The notes below the pieces were generated by a model, which saw only the letters and a program-made list of their open reading frames with translations, did not search any database and was not told the origin of the DNA. A program made the translations under genes and the position numbers. From Leptospira biflexa serovar Patoc strain 'Patoc 1 (Paris)' (GTDB lineage Bacteria; Spirochaetota; Leptospiria; Leptospirales; Leptospiraceae): a stretch of DNA of 64,000 nt. Below, in pieces: positions 42,809-50,709 of the stretch. Each line of letters begins with the position of its first letter. Within the stretch, counting starts at the first letter, position 1. Location: assembly GCF_000017685.1 (NCBI RefSeq), contig NC_010602.1, forward strand, positions 3,421,001-3,485,000, given 5' to 3'.

Positions 42809-45483
42809 AATCGTACCTCCATTCCAATATTGATGAGTGGGATGATGGCCATCTTTCCATTGGGAGTTTGAGAGATGATAAATGGTGAATTGACTGTATC
42901 GTACGTGGGACTTGGGTTTAGGTTCCTTTGGAAATTTCTCGTGTTATCAAATTCAAATCCAGCCTGGTTCCTTCGGCCATAAAAATTCACAAATTCGATG
43001 TAGGTATTGATGTAACCCCAGGAATAGTTTTCAATACGGTCAATTCGTAAATCAAACTGGTGGAAGGGCAAAAAACGATCACTATTATAATTTCCTGAAT
43101 AATTGGGAAAATACAAATTCAAACCAAATGTTGCGGCTTGGTTTGCTCGTGTAGCACCTGTTATGGGAGTGTAAGGAGTTCCAGAAAAGTAACGAAACCT
43201 GCCTCCCACCATCCATTCGGAATTAAATTTATAACCGAATACGATGTTGAGAATATGAGTTCGGTCAAGATCGTAGAGTTCTTCTTTATCGTTATTATAA
43301 ATTAGCTCCAAATTGTTATCATCATAATAATTCAGATAATTGGTTCCTAGTTTGGTTTGGGCCAAAAGTGTTCTTGTATTGTTTTGTAAGGTTCGATTCC
43401 TTGATTCTTCGCTCGAAAGTCTGGATTGATTATTGATTCGTTTCGTAATGGAATTGGTATACGAAATCCAACCAAATAATCCGGATTGTTCTCGTGGGTC
43501 TTTGGTTTTTTTTAGAAAAATTTCCACACCTTCCGAATACCCATAACCTGCGTTAGAGTAATTTAAATTTTTTGCTTTGATGGGATTTGCTAAGACCTTA
43601 GCTGTTTCATTCACAAAGATCCTTGTATCATTATTAAGTGCATACGGATCCACGATATAGGAATCAGGTACAATGATATTTTGAAAGATATTATGAAACC
43701 CTTCAATTTTGATTTGCCAATGGTTCGCAAAATCTTGGCTGATGCCTAAGGAATTGTGTTCTGACCTTTCCATAAATAAATTAGGATTACCAGATTTTTT
43801 GGAAAGTGCCTCCACTGAAACTGGTGCATTGTAATGGATTCCATGGCCAGCCATAATACTTGTTTTTGTAGATTCAAATACATAACCTGCAGTGATCCTT
43901 GGAGCCAAATTACTTTCGTTGCTCCCCGAATAATGATCAACTCGTGCACCTGGCGTTAGGCGAATTCCTCCATATTTAAATTGGAATTCGGTATAAGCAG
44001 ACTTCTCACGATAACGAATCCGATCTCCATCAATCACAGAACGAAATGCCGAATTGGAATTTAAGAGATCATTGAAGATATTGTAAAATAATCGATTGTA
44101 GGATGATATGTTTTCTCCTTTGAGTGTTGTCTCCCGAAATCTACCCTGTACACCCACTTCAAATTTTAAGTGTTCTTCCCATAACTCCCATTCAAAGGCA
44201 TTTTGCACATAGGTGATGGTATCTGAAGTTCTATTTTGTAATCCAAAAATGTTTTCTGCCGTGAGTGGGTTTGTAAAACGAAGTTCAAAAAATTCATCAA
44301 ACCATGTGCGAGAATATGACAATGTATTTCGGAAGGATTTCCCTTTCCAAATATATCGAGCTGCATCTGTCCGAAACATTCGATCGAGACCCGTTGGGGG
44401 ACGTGGGTCTTGGCCACCTCTTTCTAAATCAGCTTGTGCTTTGGTATATGCCTGTCTGTCTCTTGTTCCAAAGGTTTGGACTGTAACGCGGTGGTCTGGA
44501 TTGATGTCCCATATCAATTTCCATTGGTAATCATGGTATTCCGCGTATTTGGCATCTTCTGGGATCCCTTGTGGGTAAGCTTGCAATAACACTAAGTTTG
44601 GATAATTTTTACGACCAGAACTGATCATGGCAAGGCCAGGCAAAACTTTTGATTGGTTGTAAATATCTGATAAAAATAAATTCACATTGATGATGGTTTT
44701 ATTTTCATCCACACGATCTGTTCCTTCGATGGCAATAATCCCACCAGTCGCATAACCATACTTTGCTGGAAATGCTCCAGTATATACATCAAATGATTTA
44801 ATCAAATTATTGTTGAGAACAGAGGATTGATTGCCTAAATGAAACGGATAAGGCAAAGGGAAACCATCAAAGTAATATTGGTTTTGTCTCGTTCCCCCAC
44901 CTCGTAAAGAAAGATCCCCTCTTTCACTATTGGAGTAAGGATTTCCTGTGATCAAATTGGTTCCAATATTGGTAAATACAGATGGTAAAATTCCAACGGG
45001 AGCTCCAATCACAACTCCAGGAACAGTCTGAAGGGCTTTCAAAGAATCACCCGAAACTCCAGGCAATCGTTTGATCTCGTCTTGGACAAGTCCATAACGA
45101 GAAAGAGGGGTTTTGTCTCTCTCACCGCTCACCAATATACCAGATAAATTTGATTCTGCAATGGATACAAGGATCACTTGTCCTTTGAATCTGACTTCGC
45201 GGAATAATGATTCGGTTTTGTCAGCGGTGGAAACTTTGATTTCATAATAACCTGGTTCGGGAAACGTTAGTTTGGTGATCCCTTCCGCATTAGAAATCCC
45301 GCTGGTTTTTCCTTTTTTAGATATGACTACTGCGTTTGGGACTGGTTTTCCAGTATTCGATTTGACAATTTGGATCGTGACTTCGAGTTTTCCCTCCGCG
45401 TACAATGCATTGGTTTCCAAAAAAAATACCAAAAGAGTGAAACATAGAACACAATGAAATAATCTGATAGGAATTAATTTCAT
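42805..45483 (-). CDS. TonB-dependent outer-membrane receptor, TetR-linked
   Basis: 892 residues. The signal peptide ends near residue 30. A carboxypeptidase-regulatory-like domain follows (about 33-110, IVKSNTGKPVPNAVVISKKG). The plug then has LPGVSGDSLKALQTVPGVVIG and LRGGGTRQNQYYFDGFPLPYPFHLGN. The rest is a 22-strand-type barrel ending GMEVRF, with terminal Phe. Substrate is unknown; siderophore and carbohydrate are both possible. The start overlaps the TetR stop as ATGA, and the lipoprotein gene follows, so all three are translated together under TetR control. Confidence 0.9.
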   Translation of the reverse strand: MKLIPIRLFHCVLCFTLLVFFLETNALYAEGKLEVTIQIVKSNTGKPVPNAVVISKKGKTSGISNAEGITKLTFPEPGYYEIKVSTADKTESLFREVRFKGQVILVSIAESNLSGILVSGERDKTPLSRYGLVQDEIKRLPGVSGDSLKALQTVPGVVIGAPVGILPSVFTNIGTNLITGNPYSNSERGDLSLRGGGTRQNQYYFDGFPLPYPFHLGNQSSVLNNNLIKSFDVYTGAFPAKYGYATGGIIAIEGTDRVDENKTIINVNLFLSDIYNQSKVLPGLAMISSGRKNYPNLVLLQAYPQGIPEDAKYAEYHDYQWKLIWDINPDHRVTVQTFGTRDRQAYTKAQADLERGGQDPRPPTGLDRMFRTDAARYIWKGKSFRNTLSYSRTWFDEFFELRFTNPLTAENIFGLQNRTSDTITYVQNAFEWELWEEHLKFEVGVQGRFRETTLKGENISSYNRLFYNIFNDLLNSNSAFRSVIDGDRIRYREKSAYTEFQFKYGGIRLTPGARVDHYSGSNESNLAPRITAGYVFESTKTSIMAGHGIHYNAPVSVEALSKKSGNPNLFMERSEHNSLGISQDFANHWQIKIEGFHNIFQNIIVPDSYIVDPYALNNDTRIFVNETAKVLANPIKAKNLNYSNAGYGYSEGVEIFLKKTKDPREQSGLFGWISYTNSITKRINNQSRLSSEESRNRTLQNNTRTLLAQTKLGTNYLNYYDDNNLELIYNNDKEELYDLDRTHILNIVFGYKFNSEWMVGGRFRYFSGTPYTPITGATRANQAATFGLNLYFPNYSGNYNSDRFLPFHQFDLRIDRIENYSWGYINTYIEFVNFYGRRNQAGFEFDNTRNFQRNLNPSPTYDTVNSPFIISQTPNGKMAIIPLINIGMEVRF

Positions 45484-46061
45484 TCGGGGATTGGGATTAG
45501 GTTTTCTGCAATTTTATACAATTCATCTAAAGACTTTTTATCATCCAAAAGACGGTAACTTTGTAATACACCTTCATAGACAATAAACAACTGTTTTGCG
45601 AGTGTAGATGGGTTCACGTCAGGTTTTATGTATCCATTCTGAATTGATTCTTTTAAAAATTCTGTCAAACATTCGATGGTCTCGTTTGCGATCCTTTCGA
45701 TTTCAGAACGTATTTGTGTTTCTACTGGACTAATCTGAGCACGAAAGTTTGCCATCCCACATCCGAACAATTGTGATTGTCGTGCTTCCCGTGTTAAGAT
45801 TCGTACCCATGCCTTGATAAAATCCAAAGGTTTTGGATTTCGTTTCATCAAAGTTTTGAGGAGATTTAAATTTTCGTCTGAATAAAGTTTAAGGACTTCT
45901 TTTCCAAGTTCTTCTTTGGAAGAAAAATGTTGGTACAAACTTGCTTTTACGGTTTTTGCTTCGTCAACGATTTGGTTCAAACCAGTTTCCGAATAACCTT
46001 GTCTCAGAAAAAGGTTACGGCTTACGGACAGGAGTCGTAGTTTAGTTGGTTCCTTTTTCAT
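45480..46061 (-). CDS. TetR-family regulator heading the receptor operon
   Basis: 193 residues. KLRLLSVSRNLFLRQGYSETGLNQIVDEAKTVKASLYQHF-SSKEELGKEVL is the TetR_N fold. The C-terminal block LFGCGMANFRAQ recalls the LmrA/YxaF-like group (TetR_C type with GC-x-x-x-N). The gene is first in a TetR - receptor - lipoprotein operon and divergent from a nitroreductase; a palindrome ACATACC-N4-GGTATGT lies between. TAGGAT precedes its ATG. Confidence 0.9.
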   Translation of the reverse strand: MKKEPTKLRLLSVSRNLFLRQGYSETGLNQIVDEAKTVKASLYQHFSSKEELGKEVLKLYSDENLNLLKTLMKRNPKPLDFIKAWVRILTREARQSQLFGCGMANFRAQISPVETQIRSEIERIANETIECLTEFLKESIQNGYIKPDVNPSTLAKQLFIVYEGVLQSYRLLDDKKSLDELYKIAENLIPIPE

Positions 46062-46180
46062 TTTTATCCTAAATTGAGGAAAAACAAAATCCTAGCAAGA
46101 AATACACCAACCGGTCTGTCCAAATTTTATCTACAGTTTAGAACTGCCATCATGGGAAATTGCAGAAAAGTTCTTGCAAA

Positions 46181-46198
46181 ACATACCGACTGGTATGT
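46181..46198. promoter_or_regulatory. Operator palindrome between TetR-receptor operon and nitroreductase
   Basis: ACATACC-GACT-GGTATGT has perfect seven-base arms, 20 bases before the nitroreductase ATG. A second related site, ACCAACCGGTCTGT (46106-46119), lies nearer the TetR gene. The ATACCGACTGGTAT pattern is that of many TetR regulators. Both sites probably bind the same protein, controlling each direction. Confidence 0.75.
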
Positions 46199-46220
46199 AT
46201 GTTTTTTATGAAGGTGAATG

Positions 46221-46913
46221 ATGAACCAAGAATTAATTTCCATCCATGAAGTCGCTAAATCTGTTTCTGAGGCAATGGACACTCGGCATAGTATCCGCGA
46301 ATATGAATCTAAACCAATACCGGAAGATGTGCTTAGGAGAGTATTTGAGAAAGCACTACGCAGTCCCAGTTGGAAAAATTCCCAACCTTGGAAGGTCCAC
46401 ATTGTCAGCGGAGATAAAAAAAATTCACTGGCTCTTGCACTGACAAGCGCAGCCAAAGAGTCTCCCCCTACTCCTGAAACAGGTTGGCCCGAATCCTATC
46501 CTAGTGATGCCAAAAAACGGATGTTTGATTTGGGAATGAAAATCTATGGAGTGGCCGGAATTGATCGAAAAGACAAAGAAGCAAGAGACCAATTTATGCT
46601 TCGCAATTTTAGTTTTTTTGGGGCACCAACAGCCGTATTTATCACTTCTAAGTTTGATTTGAATTTTTTTGTTGGAATTGATTTGGGATGTTTTCTCCAA
46701 TCCATTTTACTTTTAGCACGAGAAGAAGGACTAGGAACTTGTCCACAAGCTGCCTTAGGTGCATTTCCTGAAGTGGTACGAAGTGAACTTGGTTTGCCAG
46801 GGGAAGAAAAGGTGATCATGGGTTTGAGTATTGGTTATCCGAAAGCAGAATCGGATCTCAACCGTTTTCATACCCCAAGAGAAGGATCATCCGATTTAAT
46901 TCGGTTCTATTAA
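46221..46913 (+). CDS. Nitroreductase-family FMN oxidoreductase
   Basis: 230 residues. The FMN-binding N-terminus DTRHSIREYESKPIPEDVLRRVFEKALRSPSWKNSQPWK is typical, followed by the REEGLGTCPQAALGAFPEVVR region and GLSIGYPKAES. It reduces nitro groups or quinones with NAD(P)H. Of two adjacent ATG codons I take the second, which is six bases from AAGG. Control is shared with the TonB receptor by the palindrome, suggesting a joint response to one compound, possibly quinone- or nitro-like. Confidence 0.9.
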   Translation: MNQELISIHEVAKSVSEAMDTRHSIREYESKPIPEDVLRRVFEKALRSPSWKNSQPWKVHIVSGDKKNSLALALTSAAKESPPTPETGWPESYPSDAKKRMFDLGMKIYGVAGIDRKDKEARDQFMLRNFSFFGAPTAVFITSKFDLNFFVGIDLGCFLQSILLLAREEGLGTCPQAALGAFPEVVRSELGLPGEEKVIMGLSIGYPKAESDLNRFHTPREGSSDLIRFY

Positions 46914-46979
46914 AAAAACATTTCGAATTTTTGAATCTTTGGTATAGAATACTACGAAAAATCAATCAGTTGGGTAAGT

Positions 46980-47582
46980 ATGTACAATAAAGATTTCTGG
47001 AACGAACGTTATGCGAATGAAGAATATGTTTATGGAAAGGAACCAAATGAGTTTTTGCGTTCCCGTCTCCCCAACTTAAAAAAAGGCAGGATCCTTTTTC
47101 CCTGTGAAGGGGAAGGAAGGAACGCAGTTTTTGCTGCCGGCCTTGGTTGGGACGTGTTCGCTTTTGATCAATCGGAATCAGGAAGGCAAAAAGCCATTCA
47201 ATTGGCTAAAGAAAAAAATGTCACCTTCCATTATGAAATTTCTGATGCCCTAAACTATCCCTATGCACCAGACCAAATGGATATGGTGGCACTTATCTAT
47301 TGCCATTTTAATAAATCCATTCGTACCACAGTCCATCGTAATTGTGTCCGTACCTTAAAACCAGGTGGGATTTTATTACTCGAAGCATTTTCTCCCGAAC
47401 AATTGAAGTATACTTCTGGTGGACCAAAAGACCCCGATATGTTGTACCAACTCAAAGACCTCCGAATGGATTTCTCGGAAATGAATGTTGAGTTAGAAGA
47501 ATCACTCGAGACTGAACTAAACGAGAGTCCGTTCCATAGAGGAAAAGCAAGCATTGTGAGGCTTGTGCTTCGAAAAATTTAA
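46980..47582 (+). CDS. SAM-dependent methyltransferase, TehB/thiopurine-like
   Basis: 200 residues. FWNERYANEEYVYGKEPNEFL at the start is the typical opening of the TehB/TPMT-like group. GRILFPCEGEGRNAVFAAGLGWDVFAFDQSE holds motif I with a glutamate-rich loop, and LKPGGILLLEAF is motif VI. Members methylate small thiols, halides, tellurite or selenite. The gene is alone; the peptidase gene follows after 70 bases. Confidence 0.87.
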   Translation: MYNKDFWNERYANEEYVYGKEPNEFLRSRLPNLKKGRILFPCEGEGRNAVFAAGLGWDVFAFDQSESGRQKAIQLAKEKNVTFHYEISDALNYPYAPDQMDMVALIYCHFNKSIRTTVHRNCVRTLKPGGILLLEAFSPEQLKYTSGGPKDPDMLYQLKDLRMDFSEMNVELEESLETELNESPFHRGKASIVRLVLRKI

Positions 47583-47650
47583 ATCGAATTTGCTTTTAAG
47601 TTTTAAAATCCATGATTCTCTTTTTGTTCACAAGCACTGGGAGAAACAGG

Positions 47651-49093
47651 ATGAAGCGTATCATTTGGCTAGGACTCTTTTCTATTTTTTTATTACAATG
47701 TTCCTTTGGTCAAAAGGTACAGTATGCTGAATTAAAAAAAAACTATCCCAATGTGAATTGGGAAAATCGACGCAATGAAGCGGTTCGTTACTTAGCAGAT
47801 ATATTAAAAATTCCATCAGTACGTGGAAACGAAATCCAAGTCACGAAGTACATCCAATCAGTTCTTTCGAAGGAAGGAATTAGCTCACGATTAGTGTTTG
47901 ATCCCAAATTTCCAAACCGTCCGAACTTAGTTGCGGAACTTCCTGCTACAGTACCCAATCCAGAACCCGGGATCATACTGGCGAACCATTTAGACACAGT
48001 TGAATTTGATGCCAAAGAATGGAAAATGAATCCTCTCGCAGGAACAGTTCGGGATGGCAGAGTATGGGGGCGCGGTGCAATAGATATGAAGGGCATGGCT
48101 GTTATGGAACTTGTTGCCTTTTTAGAACTCAAACGTTCAGGAATTCCAAGGTCTCGTAAAATCATGTATTTAGCGTTAGCTGATGAAGAGTCTGGATCTG
48201 TTCTTGGCGGAAAGTATATGACCTCACAGCAGAAAAAAATCTTTGAAGGGTATGAATATGCGATTAACGAAGGTGGAGTGGCAACGAGAGACATCGTCAT
48301 CCCTGGATCTACGATCTTTAACATACAGTATGCGGAAAAAGGAAATATTTGGTTACGAGCAAAAATTACTGGTACAAGTGGACATGGTTCTTCACCTCCG
48401 AACCAATACCCAGCATTAGCACTAATTCAGTTTTTTAATGAAGTACGAGAGCTGGAATCAGACATTCGTATCACAGAAGAGACAGATGCATTTTTTTATC
48501 AATTGGGAACAATCAGTTCTTTTCCAAAATCTTTTTTCTTAAAAAATGCAAGAAATCCACTGATCAAACCACTTTTACATCCAACCATTAGAAGCAATCG
48601 CCACCTAACAGCAATGACTACCAATACAAAATCCATCACGGGATTTCGAACAAGTGAAGGTGAGGGTGGTGAAAATGTGATTGCCGGTGAAGCTAGCGGA
48701 CGATTGGACATACGCACATTGCCTGGAGTCGATATAGAAGAGTTTGCCAAAAAAGTAAAAACCATTGCCACAAAATACAATGCAGAAATCACCTTTACCG
48801 ACATCAATCCAACAGATGTAACGCCAATTCAAACCAGGTTTTTTAGCACACTCGCCGCTGTTTCCGTCAATAAGTTTCCAAACAGTACAGTGACCCCGTT
48901 TTTATCTCCTGGTAAAACAGACAATTCCTACTTACGTAAAATCGGAATCAAAGCATATGGGCTGATCCCTGCTGTTTTAAAAGCCGAAGACATTGATGGC
49001 ATGCATGGTAAAAATGAAAACATGACCATTGATAATTTGGAATTAGGAACTAAAATTCTTTTTGAAACGTTGGTAGAGATGAACCAATCATAA
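47651..49093 (+). CDS. M20-family zinc peptidase, lipoprotein
   Basis: 480 residues. I start at MKRIIW behind GGGAG...AGG, which gives a signal peptide ending in FLLQC (C17). The M20 zinc residues are visible: NHLDTVEF (His, with catalytic Asp), GAIDMKG (bridging Asp), LADEESGSV (Glu pair) and GMHGKNEN near the end (His). The dimerisation/lid domain is at about 230-390. Exported M20 members split peptides or acyl-amino acids. No operon partner is seen. Confidence 0.9.
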   Translation: MKRIIWLGLFSIFLLQCSFGQKVQYAELKKNYPNVNWENRRNEAVRYLADILKIPSVRGNEIQVTKYIQSVLSKEGISSRLVFDPKFPNRPNLVAELPATVPNPEPGIILANHLDTVEFDAKEWKMNPLAGTVRDGRVWGRGAIDMKGMAVMELVAFLELKRSGIPRSRKIMYLALADEESGSVLGGKYMTSQQKKIFEGYEYAINEGGVATRDIVIPGSTIFNIQYAEKGNIWLRAKITGTSGHGSSPPNQYPALALIQFFNEVRELESDIRITEETDAFFYQLGTISSFPKSFFLKNARNPLIKPLLHPTIRSNRHLTAMTTNTKSITGFRTSEGEGGENVIAGEASGRLDIRTLPGVDIEEFAKKVKTIATKYNAEITFTDINPTDVTPIQTRFFSTLAAVSVNKFPNSTVTPFLSPGKTDNSYLRKIGIKAYGLIPAVLKAEDIDGMHGKNENMTIDNLELGTKILFETLVEMNQS

Positions 49094-49281
49094 TAGCAGA
49101 TTCTTTCAATCAAAGAACGTTATTTGATACTGAAATGGTTCGTTTTACAATCGTATTGAAACTGTTTTGTTGAATCATCCTGGGAGATACAAACCAGTAA
49201 AGATTGTTTCCGCAAAGTTGAGTCCAAGTGAATTTAGAAACATAAAGGTTCTTTATGTTTTCATTTTACACGATAGTTGGC

Positions 49282-49776
49282 TTATTTTGAGCCTTGTAAA
49301 TAATTTAAAATTCCTTCTTCCCCACGTTCTTCCGCCAACTCAGCAATACTAATGCCACCAACAGTTTTGGCCTTGGTTTCTGCACCAGCTTTGACTAAGA
49401 GTTTCACCAGTTCTAAATTGCCTCGGTATACCGCACGGTATAAAGCTGTTTCTCCCATTGTATTCCGAAGGTTAACATTGGCACCTTTTTGAATTAGGAA
49501 TTTTGTGAGTTCCATTTCCTCTTCATCGACTGCTTTGATCAGAGAAGAATTTCCAAGCGAATCCTTTGCATTGATGGAAACTCCTTGGGCCAAAAGATTT
49601 TTGACTTCTTCTAAATTTCCATTTTCCACGGCTTGGAAGAGACGTAATTCGAGGCTCGGCGGGTTTTTAACAACTGTTTCATCCTCAATACATCCAAATC
49701 CCATAAGAGAGGTCAGAAAAATTATGACAAAAGGGAAGAATTTTTTGAAAAATCGGCTCGATAAGAAAAGGAACAT
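49282..49776 (-). CDS. Ankyrin-repeat lipoprotein
   Basis: 164 residues. The signal ends in LMGFGC (C29). Three to four ankyrin units follow (about 48-160): LFQAVENGNLEEVKNLLAQG, SLIKAVDEEEMELTKFLIQKGANVN, ALYRAVYRGNLELVKLLVKAGAE and a short last one. An exported lipid-anchored ankyrin protein is unusual; such proteins bind other periplasmic proteins, e.g. AnkB with catalase. The gene is divergent from the SPFH lipoprotein gene, with 24 bases between starts. Confidence 0.88.
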   Translation of the reverse strand: MFLFLSSRFFKKFFPFVIIFLTSLMGFGCIEDETVVKNPPSLELRLFQAVENGNLEEVKNLLAQGVSINAKDSLGNSSLIKAVDEEEMELTKFLIQKGANVNLRNTMGETALYRAVYRGNLELVKLLVKAGAETKAKTVGGISIAELAEERGEEGILNYLQGSK

Positions 49777-49800
49777 CTGTTTTAGTCTAATAGTTTAACT

Positions 49801-50628
49801 ATGAAACGTCGATCCATTTTTCTCACAAGTTTACGGTTTGCTCCTGTTTTGTTTCTTGGGATGGTGTTCGTCTCTTGTATCTCCATCATCAGTCCAGGTG
49901 AGGTGGGGCTTATGTGGAGACCTTATAGCACAGGTCTCAGCCAAAAACCATTAGAATCTAGAGTGCAGACTTATATGCCATGGAACAGTGTTTATGTTTA
50001 TTCTGTCCAATGGAGTAGTTTCCAAGAGAAAGTGGAAGTGTTAACAAGAGATGATTTGACGATCACGGTGACTGCCGACATCATCATTCGACCGATCCAA
50101 AATGAAATCTATGAACTGGAGATGGAAATCGGAAGGGATTACTATGAAAAAGTAGTCAAACCACAATTTCGAACCGCCATCCGAAATATTTTATCGGCGT
50201 ATAACATGGTTTCGATATCCAAAGAAACTCCGAACGTTTCTGCCCAAATTAAAAAGTCACTCGCTGAAAAATTAAAATACAAACATATCGAAATTGATGA
50301 TGTGATTGTGGATGATGTTGAATATAGTCCTTCAATCTTAAAAGCCATTGAAAGTAAACTCACCAAACAACAAGAACAAGAACAAATGAAGTTTGAGATT
50401 AACATTGCGAAACGTGATGCGGAAATTCAACAAATCTCAGCAGAAGCGAAAGCAAAGGCTGTATTGATTGAGGCGGAAGCACAAGCCAAAGCACAAAGGA
50501 TGATATCTGAATCGTTAACGCCCAAATACATCCAACTCAAAGCAATGGAAAATCCGAATAACAAATTGATTTTTGTTCCCAATGGAAAAGATGGATTGCC
50601 AATCATTGTGAATACAGACGGGAAATAA
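49801..50628 (+). CDS. SPFH/prohibitin-like lipoprotein
   Basis: 275 residues. The N-terminal segment ends in VFVSC (C26), so the protein has a lipobox where prohibitin usually has a plain membrane anchor. IISPGEVGLMWRP begins the SPFH domain (about 30-205), followed by a coiled coil with alanine/glutamate repeats (about 200-245, EAKAKAVLIEAEAQAKAQ). SPFH proteins build ring or cage assemblies that control membrane proteases. Here the assembly would sit on the periplasmic face. Convergent with an ankyrin protein gene. Confidence 0.88.
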   Translation: MKRRSIFLTSLRFAPVLFLGMVFVSCISIISPGEVGLMWRPYSTGLSQKPLESRVQTYMPWNSVYVYSVQWSSFQEKVEVLTRDDLTITVTADIIIRPIQNEIYELEMEIGRDYYEKVVKPQFRTAIRNILSAYNMVSISKETPNVSAQIKKSLAEKLKYKHIEIDDVIVDDVEYSPSILKAIESKLTKQQEQEQMKFEINIAKRDAEIQQISAEAKAKAVLIEAEAQAKAQRMISESLTPKYIQLKAMENPNNKLIFVPNGKDGLPIIVNTDGK

Positions 50629-50666
50629 GTGGGATCCTATCACCAATATAAATTGGTTTTTCAAAA

Positions 50667-50692
50667 TGCAGTGCTGAACATTAGGCACTGCA
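50667..50692. terminator. Hairpin between convergent SPFH and ankyrin-tail genes
   Basis: TGCAGTGC and GCACTGCA are perfect eight-base arms around a ten-base loop. On the minus strand TTTTG follows, on the plus strand GTTTAAAAG. It is well placed to end both transcripts, but both T runs are weak. Confidence 0.6.
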
Positions 50693-50709
50693 GTTTAAAA
50701 GTTTACAAA

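Noticed and set aside
47788..48324. 178-codon frame antisense to the M20 peptidase
   Set aside because: Shadow of a well-supported gene; no motif or ribosome site.
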